Positions 1 to 6,395 of a stretch of 9,292 nt of DNA are shown here, one piece after another. The stretch is taken from positions 1-9,292 of the forward strand of contig VXXH01000581.1 in the NCBI GenBank assembly GCA_009835515.1, in the 5' to 3' direction. Positions within the stretch are counted from its first letter, which is position 1, and the number at the start of each line of letters is the position of its first letter. Both the position numbers and the translations under genes were made by a program. The notes below the pieces were generated by a model. It saw nothing but the letters and a program-made list of their open reading frames with translations, was not told where the DNA came from and made no database searches. This DNA comes from Candidatus Poribacteria bacterium (GTDB lineage Bacteria > Poribacteria > WGA-4E > WGA-3G).

Positions 1-1
1 G

Positions 2-940
2 ATGGACACTGCCCCACTTCGCGTGACCATGATATATCCAAGCGATTGCGTCGGCTCCGCGGCTTACTGTACCGCCTTCCATATCGGTGTAAAGGGTGCG
101 GAGGAAGAACTTGGAATTATACTCACTGAAGTTAACGGGATCGAAAACGATTCTGTAGCTACAGAGCTGCTCCTAAGAGATGCAGCGCGAAATTCAGAAC
201 TTGTCTTGACAGCCGGTTATCAGATGGGAGATGTGCTTGCTCGTGTAGCACCGGAATTTCCTGATGTCAAATTTGCCATTTTTGATGTTGTGCTTGATAT
301 TCCAAATGTGGCTTCAGTGAACTATAAATCCAATGAAGGGTCATTTCTGGTCGGGGCGGTTGCGGCTTTAAAATCGGAAAGTAACAAGATCGGCTACATC
401 GGAGGCGCAGATGTTGCACTGTTACAAGAATTTGAAGCAGGCTACGTTGCGGGGATTGAAGCGGTCAATCCAGAGGCAGAAATCACTGTAGAATATATTA
501 GCAAAGATGCGACAGGTTTCGGTCAACCGGAAAAAGCGAAGGAACTGGCTTTAGCACAATATGCAAACGGGATAGATGTGATTTACGTCGCTGCTGGCGG
601 CACCGGTCAAGGGGTACTCGAAGCAGCACAAGCACAACAAAAGTTTATCATTTGGGTTGATGCCAATGGCAACCATCTTGCCCCAGGACTCGTCTTGACG
701 AGTATGACAAAAGAGATTCCAGCTTCTGTGCAGCGTATCATCCGAGAAACGGCTGATGGGAATTTTATGGCAGGTATCCGATACTTTGGACTCAAGGATG
801 GTGGTGTGAGTTATGCCGTTGATGAACACAACCAACCGTTGCTTTCAGATGACATTATAGAGACAGTGGAATCCTTGAAAACGAAAATCATTGCTGGCGA
901 GATTGTTGTGCCTGATACAGTTTCATTTCCGCGCGAGTAA
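2..940 (+). CDS. BMP/PnrA-family ABC transporter substrate-binding protein, 5'-truncated
   Basis: Solute-binding protein of the basic membrane protein (BMP/PnrA/Med) family, the ligand-capturing part of an ABC importer. Characterised members bind nucleosides or related small molecules outside the cytoplasmic membrane. The visible 312 residues cover nearly the whole two-lobe fold: an N-terminal strand (LRVTMIYP), a helix like that of family members (GVKGAEEELG), the strand VLTAGYQMGDVL, the interlobe segment GSFLVGAVAALKS, the typical IGYIGGADVALLQEFEAGY stretch and a C-terminal APGLVLTSMTKEI segment. The ATG at base 2 is probably not the true start: no signal peptide or lipobox is visible, and mature family proteins begin near this point, so the export signal should lie upstream of the window. 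The usual Asp-x-Ser-Phe-Asn ligand motif of the first lobe is not seen; a Cys-x6-Cys stretch (about residues 14-21) sits there, so the ligand may differ. No permease or ATPase gene follows; they may be upstream. Confidence 0.85.
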   Translation: MDTAPLRVTMIYPSDCVGSAAYCTAFHIGVKGAEEELGIILTEVNGIENDSVATELLLRDAARNSELVLTAGYQMGDVLARVAPEFPDVKFAIFDVVLDIPNVASVNYKSNEGSFLVGAVAALKSESNKIGYIGGADVALLQEFEAGYVAGIEAVNPEAEITVEYISKDATGFGQPEKAKELALAQYANGIDVIYVAAGGTGQGVLEAAQAQQKFIIWVDANGNHLAPGLVLTSMTKEIPASVQRIIRETADGNFMAGIRYFGLKDGGVSYAVDEHNQPLLSDDIIETVESLKTKIIAGEIVVPDTVSFPRE

Positions 941-1121
941 TGTTGGCGATAGTCACACCATGGAATAGAAGACTTCCTTTGTCCTTAAATCCTCTAAAGA
1001 TACTATAGTTTGGACAACTTCAATCAGGTTTATGTCCGCTTTTTAAGCACTTTTGATTTTTCTCAAAATTCCTTACACAAACGCAACTCGCAGAAAAATA
1101 AACGTGGACGCACCGATTCGC

Positions 1122-1140
1122 AGCCCCGTAGGGGTGGTAT
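1122..1140. repeat. GCCCC-GTA-GGGGC-type short palindrome, copy 1
   Basis: AGCCCCGTAGGGGTGGTAT forms a short hairpin (GCCCC/GGGGT with a GTA loop; one pair is G-U). It matches the copy at 1183-1201 at 17 of 19 positions, starting 61 bases earlier. TTCGCAG occurs next to it twice (1117-1123 and 1144-1150). It lies inside the MITE-like element. Confidence 0.6.
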
Positions 1141-1182
1141 TGCTTCGCAGTGAGAATAGAAACGCCACTCCCCACGCGGTTA

Positions 1183-1201
1183 AGCCCCGTAGGGGCGGCA
1201 T
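1183..1201. repeat. GCCCC-GTA-GGGGC short palindrome, copy 2
   Basis: AGCCCCGTAGGGGCGGCAT holds a perfect 5-bp stem with a 3-base loop (1184-1196). It is the second copy of the motif at 1122-1140. It resembles the dispersed REP-like palindromes that many environmental bacteria carry between genes. Both copies are inside the element bounded by 1003 and 1232. Confidence 0.6.
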
Positions 1202-1252
1202 GTCTATTTCGGAAAAATTGTCCAAACCTTAGTAAAGATAGAAAAGGAAAAA

Positions 1253-3205
1253 ATGAAACGGTTGCGTTTCTTAACTGCTATTCATCTGTTCGCGTGTATT
1301 TCCCTTCTGTTAAGTGGGTGTACGCAAGACAAGGATTATACACAATGGGAGTTACCTGAAGGTGCTAAATTGCGCATTGGTAGGGGCAGGGTGGAGGATC
1401 TAAAGTTCTCACCTGATGGTCAGCGGTTTGCAGTAGCGACTTCAGTCGGAATTTGGCTCTATGATACAGAGACTTATGCGCCACATAACCTAATTGCAGC
1501 AGATAAGGGTGGCATCACTACTATTGCTTTTTCTGCCGATTCTGGCAGACTTGCTGGGGCAAGTGGGCACTACACGCTATCTGTGTGGGACGCACGTTCT
1601 GGTCGCCTGCTGAAAACCTTTGGTTTGGAGAAAAGCCATCCGGAAGTTGTATGGGAACCCATGCAGGTGGTTTCCGTAGCGTTTTCTCCAGACGGCCGCA
1701 ACCTCATGAGTTTTGCGCGTTATGAAGACACCCTTCGGGTATGGGATGTGCGGACTGGCAATCTGTTGAAAACGTTCAGGGATCGCGCAAGCCCAGCCAA
1801 GTCCGCAGCGTTTTCCCCAAATGGACAAACGCTCGCGCTTGGCTGTGGAGATTGGGAGTTCGGCTTAGTTAATTTGTGGAATCCTGAAACGGGTGAACAC
1901 CGAGATATCTTAGGAGTTGGTCAAGTTGTTTCCACGGTGTTTTCCCCGGATAGTCGGAAACTCGCGGCTGTTACAGGGTACGATTACGATGATAGGGACC
2001 TCTATGTATGGGATGTCCACACCGAAGAACGCCTCCATAAACTTGTAGGACACACAGGTTCAATCTATGCCTTAGCCTTTTCTGCAAATAGTCGTGTAGC
2101 AGCTGGAGGGGACAACGGTGATACGACGTTGCGGATGTGGGATGCGCACACCGGAAATTTACTAAAAACTTTCAAAGGACATACGGACCTGGTTCGCACA
2201 CTGGCATTTTCTCCAAACGGTGATACGCTTGCCAGTGCAAGTTCTGACAGCACACTGCGGTTGTGGAGTCCTGAAACCGGTCAGGAAAAGAAAGTCCTCA
2301 TGGAGCATATAGACTGGGGAAGTGATGCAGCGTTCTCGCCAGATGGCGAGTGGATTGCAAGTGTAAGCGGGGATGATAAAATTCATTTGTGGGATAGAAA
2401 GACAGGAGGCTTACTGCGTACGCTCACTGGACACACAGGAGCCGTTACTGCCGTGGACGTTTCTTCGGATGGACGCTACCTTGCGAGCATCGCGCGTTTT
2501 CCTGACAACACGCTCCGTTTCTGGAATCCTGAAACCGGGGAACTGTTGAAAACTATTTCAGACCATAAAGGCGTTAAGGCATGCGCCTTTTCTCCAGATG
2601 GTCAAACGCTTGCAAGTGTCGGTAGAAACGCGACAGTTCAACTGTGGGATGTAGAGACGGGTAGCTTGTTAAAAACTTTCACGGGAAACGATCGAGAATT
2701 TAGGGCAGTTGTCTTTTCTCCAGATGGACAGCTGCTTGCAACTGGCGGATGGATATCAGAAATTCATTTATGGGATGTGCAGACAGGTCGTTTGCTAAAG
2801 ACCCTTCCAGAGAAGTACGGTGTTGAGACCCTCGCGTTTTCTCCGGGGGGTCGGTTCCTTGCAAGTGGTGGTGGCTTTAAGGATCCTACGATCCGTTTGT
2901 GGCATGTTCCTACGGGTGAGAAAAGGTTAACGCTGACAGGACATGCAAAAAATCGAAATAGTGGACATACCAGTGATGTCTATTCTGTAGCCTTTTCTCC
3001 GGATGGAACGTTGCTCGCGAGTGGCGGCATAGATGGTATCCGTTTGTGGAATCCAAACACAGGCCGCGCCTTGGTTACCTTAACAGCGAATAGAAGTTCT
3101 GTTTCGGTAGTCGTGTTTTCTTCAGATAGCAGAACGCTTGCCAGCGGTGAGTCCGGCGGGATTTTTCTCTGGGATGTCGACACAGTCTTGTGGCGATATA
3201 AATAA
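1253..3205 (+). CDS. WD40-repeat lipoprotein with 14 repeats (probable double beta-propeller)
   Basis: A 650-residue protein that begins with a short positively charged segment, a hydrophobic stretch and a lipobox (LLSGC, Cys23), so it is probably a lipid-anchored exported protein; Thr after the Cys would favour outer-membrane sorting under the E. coli rule. From about residue 45 to the end it consists of WD40 repeats with the pattern AFSPDG..LASG...LWDxxTGxLLKTFxGH. I count 14, enough for two seven-bladed propellers. WD40 propellers are usually protein-binding scaffolds; no catalytic domain, kinase domain or other fused module is visible, so the partner is unknown. ATG 1253 is supported by AAAGGA at 1243-1248. 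A probable MITE ends about 20 bases upstream of the ATG and may separate the gene from its original promoter. The gene converges with the YCF48-like lipoprotein gene. Confidence 0.9.
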   Translation: MKRLRFLTAIHLFACISLLLSGCTQDKDYTQWELPEGAKLRIGRGRVEDLKFSPDGQRFAVATSVGIWLYDTETYAPHNLIAADKGGITTIAFSADSGRLAGASGHYTLSVWDARSGRLLKTFGLEKSHPEVVWEPMQVVSVAFSPDGRNLMSFARYEDTLRVWDVRTGNLLKTFRDRASPAKSAAFSPNGQTLALGCGDWEFGLVNLWNPETGEHRDILGVGQVVSTVFSPDSRKLAAVTGYDYDDRDLYVWDVHTEERLHKLVGHTGSIYALAFSANSRVAAGGDNGDTTLRMWDAHTGNLLKTFKGHTDLVRTLAFSPNGDTLASASSDSTLRLWSPETGQEKKVLMEHIDWGSDAAFSPDGEWIASVSGDDKIHLWDRKTGGLLRTLTGHTGAVTAVDVSSDGRYLASIARFPDNTLRFWNPETGELLKTISDHKGVKACAFSPDGQTLASVGRNATVQLWDVETGSLLKTFTGNDREFRAVVFSPDGQLLATGGWISEIHLWDVQTGRLLKTLPEKYGVETLAFSPGGRFLASGGGFKDPTIRLWHVPTGEKRLTLTGHAKNRNSGHTSDVYSVAFSPDGTLLASGGIDGIRLWNPNTGRALVTLTANRSSVSVVVFSSDSRTLASGESGGIFLWDVDTVLWRYK

Positions 3206-3220
3206 GTTAAGGCATGAATC

Positions 3221-4162
3221 CTAATGACCTCTCAGGATAGTCCCCTTCGCGCCGACGATCCAACCGGCGTTTTTGTGGAGATGGATGTCCTGCAGATTAT
3301 GTCGCGCAGGTGTCGGATAACGACTCCACATATCACCCCCATCTGTTGTATGGAGGATTAAGCCCTTTTCACCCACTGCCCACCCGCGGTTCTCGTCGCG
3401 GAACGCCACATCCCGCAAACTTTGATTCACAGGCGTCTGCTGTCGATGCCATGTTTTTCCGCTGTCAGTAGTCCGAAGGATCAACCCGTTTGTGCCAACA
3501 ATCCAACCATGCGTTAGATTTGCGAAATGGACGGCAAATAGCGGTTGCTCGGCATTGCTTCTCTGGCGCACCCAGCGTTTTCCACCGTCTTGGGTATGGA
3601 GTACCTCACCTTCCTCGCCAACGATCCAACCGTGTTCTGGGTCAACAAAATGGACACCCCATAAATGTTTATCTGAAAGATCTCTGTGGTTTTCCCAACG
3701 ACTCCCACCATCTGTTGTACGAAGAATAGTACCTGACCCACCGACTGCCCAACCTTCGGTCGTACTCACAAAATACAGATCCAAGATACCCGGCGGTCTT
3801 TTACCTGCACCGCGGACTTGATGTTGCATACTCCAAGAGGCACCACCGCTGCCGGTATAATGCACCTTCCCGATGCTGGCAAACCAACCGTTGTTTGGTG
3901 TCGTAAAATTAACTTGTGTCAGCGTGTCCTTCGACACTGATGCGGCAGTCCAAGTCATTCCACCGTTAGTAGTAGATAGTATTATACCAGCAGTCCCAAC
4001 TGCCCATCCGTGTTTCGCATCTACAAAATGAACCCCATAAAGATGTTCACCGGTACCGCTTTCAATCTGTCGCCACTCAAATTGCACCGAATCTTGGGAA
4101 CAACCGAGGTAGACAAGACTTCCGCATAGGATAAAGAGCGCGAGGTAGTTTTTCTTTTGCAT
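3221..4162 (-). CDS. YCF48/BNR-like beta-propeller lipoprotein
   Basis: A 313-residue protein with seven copies of a repeat of about 30-45 residues, pattern L..V.F.....GWAVG..G.IL.TTDGG..W, at about residues 41-71, 81-110, 126-156, 167-197, 208-238, 249-279 and 290-311. This matches the YCF48 / photosystem II assembly factor-like family, seven-bladed propellers related to BNR-repeat proteins. In cyanobacteria and plastids YCF48 (HCF136) assists photosystem II assembly; bacteria without photosynthesis carry many secreted relatives of unknown role, and nothing here suggests photosynthesis. The last repeat stops after TILRGH and lacks its final strand, which the N-terminal strand may supply, as in other closed propellers. 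The N-terminus is a hydrophobic signal ending in YLGC (Cys21), a slightly atypical lipobox. ATG 4162 is preceded by GAGAGG (4169-4174 on the minus strand), and a good promoter lies further upstream. Confidence 0.87.
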   Translation of the reverse strand: MQKKNYLALFILCGSLVYLGCSQDSVQFEWRQIESGTGEHLYGVHFVDAKHGWAVGTAGIILSTTNGGMTWTAASVSKDTLTQVNFTTPNNGWFASIGKVHYTGSGGASWSMQHQVRGAGKRPPGILDLYFVSTTEGWAVGGSGTILRTTDGGSRWENHRDLSDKHLWGVHFVDPEHGWIVGEEGEVLHTQDGGKRWVRQRSNAEQPLFAVHFANLTHGWIVGTNGLILRTTDSGKTWHRQQTPVNQSLRDVAFRDENRGWAVGEKGLILHTTDGGDMWSRYPTPARHNLQDIHLHKNAGWIVGAKGTILRGH

Positions 4163-4218
4163 TTTGATCCTCTCGATAGATTTTTTGTTGAATCTGTTTT
4201 TGAATCGTGATAAACTAT

Positions 4219-4247
4219 ATTGTATGGAATTTACTGTGGATTGTCAA
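4219..4247 (-). promoter_or_regulatory. Sigma70-type promoter of the YCF48-like gene
   Basis: On the minus strand there is a perfect -35 box TTGACA (4247-4242), a 17-base spacer and a -10 box TACAAT (4224-4219; five of six consensus bases). Transcription would start near 4212, leaving an untranslated leader of about 50 bases before ATG 4162. The heptad-type inverted repeat at 4256-4358 begins only nine bases upstream of the -35 box. Confidence 0.65.
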
Positions 4248-4255
4248 GTGCTTAC

Positions 4256-4358
4256 CAGCGGTCAGTAATCGGTAGACGCGGTTTCAAATCTCGCCAGCGA
4301 AGAATTTTGAGCGAAAAATCGGAATTACCGGAGAACGGTTTCCGATTGCTGACAACTG
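4256..4358. repeat. Imperfect inverted-repeat element with heptad-like ends
   Basis: CAGCGGTCAGTAATCGG (4256-4272) pairs with 4342-4358, whose minus-strand reading is CAGTTGTCAGCAATCGG; 14 of 17 positions match. The left end has a seven-base rhythm (CAGCGGT CAGTAAT CGGTAGA) like that of the repeat at 8352-8435. The element of about 100 bp lies between the promoter of the YCF48-like gene and the kinase gene, and contains no gene. No clear target duplication is seen. It may be a small non-autonomous element or a dispersed repeat. Confidence 0.5.
4317..4347. other. Strong stem-loop upstream of the kinase gene
   Basis: AATCGGAA (4317-4324) pairs perfectly with TTCCGATT (4340-4347). After a two-base bulge, ACCG (4327-4330) pairs with CGGT (4336-4339), closing a GAGAA loop, for 12 base pairs in all. 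No run of T follows on either strand, so an intrinsic terminator is unlikely. Its right arm also pairs with 4267-4272, so two exclusive folds are possible. Confidence 0.55.
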
Positions 4359-4437
4359 TATACGATATATAGCAAGTTTTGTGCCGATTTGGATAATACT
4401 GCGCTAATAGGGCACTCTACAGAATAGCGATAAAGTT

Positions 4438-4486
4438 TTGCACAAAATGGGGCATACTTTCGTTCTGAGTTGCACAAAATAGGGCA
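4438..4486 (+). repeat. Two direct copies of TTGCACAAAATRGGGCA
   Basis: TTGCACAAAATGGGGCA (4438-4454) and TTGCACAAAATAGGGCA (4470-4486) are identical except for one base and start 32 bases apart, close to three helical turns. They lie 91-139 bases upstream of the kinase start. A partial copy, AATAGGGCA, is at 4406-4414. The spacing and position would suit a pair of operators for the amino-sugar genes, but no regulator gene is visible. The second copy also contains a -35-like TTGCAC, with only a weak -10 after it. CTCTACAGA is repeated around this block (4415-4423 and 4506-4514). Confidence 0.5.
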
Positions 4487-4576
4487 ATGTTATGGAGTGT
4501 CTACTCTCTACAGATGAAAGACGCGATTAATGGAGAACTGAATGACGCTGAAGGCACCACTTAACATTGGAATATC

Positions 4577-5482
4577 ATGTACATCATTGGTATCGATGGG
4601 GGCGGGACAGGAACAGTTGGTATCCTAACGACAGAAACAGGACGATGCCTTGCACAAGTGCAATCGGGACCATCCAATTACCACGTCGTTGGTGCGGCGA
4701 AAACGCAAACGGTTTTGAAAAGCGTTGTCGAAGCACTTTGCGAAAAAGCAGGCATCCCCTCAACAATTGCTATCCACTTCTGTCTGGGAATGGCAGGCTT
4801 GGGGCGCGCCGAGGACAGAAAAATAATTGGCAGGATTTGTGATGAACTTGGCATCGGCGAAAATCGCATCCTGACGCACGATGCCCACATTGCACTCGTT
4901 GGCGGCACTGAGAAACAACACGGCGTAATTGTCATTTCAGGGACTGGTGCTATCGTCTACGGTATCAACACTGATGGCAAAGAAGCACGCGCAAGCGGGT
5001 GGGGGTATCTACTCGGTGATGAAGGGAGCGGTTACGACATCGCCATCAAAGGACTCCGAGCGGTCGCCCGTGCTGCTGATGGCAGAGGCAGACCCACTGA
5101 ATTGACAAACCGAATTCTTAGTACCCTTGAACTGAACGCACCGGGTGACCTTATTCGCTGGGTGCATGCTGCAAGTAGGGACGCCATCGCGCAACTATCT
5201 AAAGTCGTGTTTGATGCTGCTCGAACGAGGGACATGGTGGCAGAAAAGATTATTGATGTGGCTGCTGCTGAACTCGTCTGCGCTGCAAGTAGTGTGATTG
5301 AACAGTTAGAATTCGGAGCCTCTTTTGATATTGTTCTCAGTGGTGGCAATCTTATCCATCAACCAGTGTTTGCCGATAAACTCCGCCGACAGTTTGCGGG
5401 GATTGCCCCAGAGGCATCAGTGCTACTTCCAAGACATGACCCGGCGTATGGTGCCGTGTTAGTAGCGCAAGCGAAATTGTGA
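4577..5482 (+). CDS. murK: N-acetylmuramic acid / N-acetylglucosamine kinase-like protein (BadF/BcrA ATPase family)
   Basis: A 301-residue cytoplasmic sugar kinase of the BadF/BadG/BcrA ASKHA fold that includes N-acetylglucosamine kinases. The motifs come in the expected order: phosphate-1 loop GIDGGGTGT (residues 5-13), the probable catalytic Asp102 in THDAHIAL, phosphate-2 loop SGTGAIVYG (121-129), the GWGYLLGDEGSG segment (141-152), and the adenosine-binding VLSGGNLIHQP near the C-terminus. The neighbouring downstream murQ suggests that it phosphorylates MurNAc, and perhaps GlcNAc, at C6 during peptidoglycan recycling, like clostridial MurK. A GlcNAc-only or glucosamine kinase remains possible, as sequence motifs do not fix the sugar. 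ATG 4577 is the first start after an in-frame TAA at 4562; the Shine-Dalgarno is weak (TTGGAA). The symbol is inferred from context. Confidence 0.82.
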   Translation: MYIIGIDGGGTGTVGILTTETGRCLAQVQSGPSNYHVVGAAKTQTVLKSVVEALCEKAGIPSTIAIHFCLGMAGLGRAEDRKIIGRICDELGIGENRILTHDAHIALVGGTEKQHGVIVISGTGAIVYGINTDGKEARASGWGYLLGDEGSGYDIAIKGLRAVARAADGRGRPTELTNRILSTLELNAPGDLIRWVHAASRDAIAQLSKVVFDAARTRDMVAEKIIDVAAAELVCAASSVIEQLEFGASFDIVLSGGNLIHQPVFADKLRRQFAGIAPEASVLLPRHDPAYGAVLVAQAKL

Positions 5483-5500
5483 CAGAAGATTGTTACCAGC

Positions 5501-5506
5501 GAAGGA
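5501..5506 (+). promoter_or_regulatory. Ribosome-binding site that decides the murQ start
   Basis: GAAGGA lies four bases before ATG 5511. The TTG at 5490 in the same frame would add seven residues but has no comparable site, and MurQ proteins begin near the ATG position. Confidence 0.65.
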
Positions 5507-5510
5507 ACGC

Positions 5511-6395
5511 ATGCAACCCACAACGGAACGGCGAAATCTGAGCTCTACCGATATTGATCTGAAATCGACCGCAGAAATCGTCCAGATTTTTCACGAAGAA
5601 GATCAGAAAGCGGTTGCAGCGGTAGCAGCAGAATCCGAGGCAATCGCACGCGCTGTTGACCTGTGCGTTTCCGCGTTTCGCGATGGCGGTAGGTTATTTT
5701 ATGTAGGGGCGGGTACGAGCGGTAGGCTTGGCGTGTTAGATGCCTCCGAATGCCCTCCAACCTTCAGCACGTCTCCTGAAATGGTGCAGGGAATTATTGC
5801 TGGTGGTGATGTCGCCTTGCGCCGTTCGGTGGAGGGTGAGGAGGACAAATCTGAACGCGGCGCGGCTGCTATCCGAGAACGGCAACTTACAGCACAAGAT
5901 GTGCTTGTCGGGATTGCAAGTAGTGGACGGACACCGTATGTTATCGGGGCTTTGAAGGCAGCACACGCTATTGGGGCAACAACGATGTTTCTCTGCTGTG
6001 TTCCGCCGCCTGAGCAATTAAAGGGATGGGTGACGCATTTCATCACACCGATTGTCGGCCCGGAAATTATCACTGGCTCAACCCGATTGAAAGCGGGAAC
6101 TGCCACAAAACTGGTGCTGAACATGCTCACGACCGTCTCTATGATAAAACTCGGCAAGGTGTATAACAATCTGATGGTAGATGTGAACGCCTCCAATACG
6201 AAACTTGTCGCTCGGAGCATTCGGATTGTTCAAGCCGTTACTGATGTAGACGCTGCGACAGCCGAGGCAGCTTTAGCAGAGGCGGGTGGTCAAGCGAAAC
6301 TCGCTATTGTAATGCTTGCAAGAGGGTTGAACCCGACGGATGCCGATGCACTCTTAGAAAAGCATTCCGGATTTCTGAGACATATTCTTGACTGA
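5511..6395 (+). CDS. murQ: N-acetylmuramic acid 6-phosphate etherase
   Basis: Cytoplasmic lyase that cleaves the D-lactyl ether of MurNAc-6-phosphate to give GlcNAc-6-phosphate and D-lactate, a key step in reuse of cell-wall murein. The protein has 294 residues, close to the usual length of about 300. Family features are present: the N-terminal TERRN...STDIDLKSTAEI segment, the sugar-phosphate isomerase (SIS) motif YVGAGTSGRLGVLDASECPPT (about residues 64-84), IIAGGDVALRRSVEGEED (95-112), the second phosphate-binding SSGRTPY segment, and GTATKLVLNMLTT followed by GKVYNNLMVDVNASNTKL. Glu80 (in ECPPT) and Glu108 (in VEGEED) fit the two conserved acids implicated in catalysis in E. coli MurQ. 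It starts 28 bases after the kinase stop and is probably co-transcribed with it. The kinase would supply its substrate, so neither the MurP phosphotransferase nor AnmK needs to be nearby. Confidence 0.95.
   Translation: MQPTTERRNLSSTDIDLKSTAEIVQIFHEEDQKAVAAVAAESEAIARAVDLCVSAFRDGGRLFYVGAGTSGRLGVLDASECPPTFSTSPEMVQGIIAGGDVALRRSVEGEEDKSERGAAAIRERQLTAQDVLVGIASSGRTPYVIGALKAAHAIGATTMFLCCVPPPEQLKGWVTHFITPIVGPEIITGSTRLKAGTATKLVLNMLTTVSMIKLGKVYNNLMVDVNASNTKLVARSIRIVQAVTDVDAATAEAALAEAGGQAKLAIVMLARGLNPTDADALLEKHSGFLRHILD

Larger units (their letters stand above)
995..1240. mobile_element. Probable MITE with 8-bp target duplication
   Basis: A non-coding element of about 230 bp (1003-1232) fills most of the 941-1252 gap. 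Its ends are imperfect inverted repeats: CTATAGTTTGGACAACTT at 1003-1020 and, read on the minus strand, CTAAGGTTTGGACAATTT at 1232-1215. They match at 15 of 18 positions and include a perfect 10-bp core (1008-1017 and 1218-1227). The element is flanked exactly by a perfect direct repeat TAAAGATA (995-1002 and 1233-1240), as expected of an 8-bp target-site duplication. No transposase-sized reading frame lies inside, so it would depend on an enzyme encoded elsewhere. It contains two GCCCCGTAGGGGC-type palindromes. The structure is seen directly; mobility is inferred. The right end lies just upstream of the Shine-Dalgarno sequence of the WD40 gene. Bases 941-994 show nothing recognisable. Confidence 0.72.

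Noticed and set aside
1150..1359. Small plus-strand frame spanning the end of the MITE and the start of the WD40 gene
   Set aside because: It overlaps the lipoprotein signal region in another frame and has no support; it arises from the element and the gene together.
1388..3190. DNA-level repetition within the WD40 gene as a separate repeat array
   Set aside because: The repetition follows the protein repeats (about 120-bp units) and is explained by the propeller blades.
3217..3237. ATCCT / AGGAT hairpin between the convergent lipoprotein genes as a shared terminator
   Set aside because: The 5-bp stem with an 11-base loop lies mostly inside the C-terminal codons of the minus-strand gene and has no T-run.
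4487..4564. A 25-codon frame (start 4487 or 4514) ending 12 bases before the kinase ATG, possibly a leader peptide
   Set aside because: It has no good ribosome-binding site at either start, the sequence is not a recognisable leader, and it overlaps the TTGCACAAAATRGGGCA repeat. An open stretch of this size is expected by chance.
5490..5510. Upstream TTG start for murQ
   Set aside because: It has no Shine-Dalgarno of its own and would place GAAGGA inside the coding region. MurQ family N-termini fit ATG 5511.
5699..6220. Minus-strand open frame of 173 codons opposite murQ
   Set aside because: It is the antisense shadow of a clear murQ gene, with no ribosome-binding site and no recognisable protein features.
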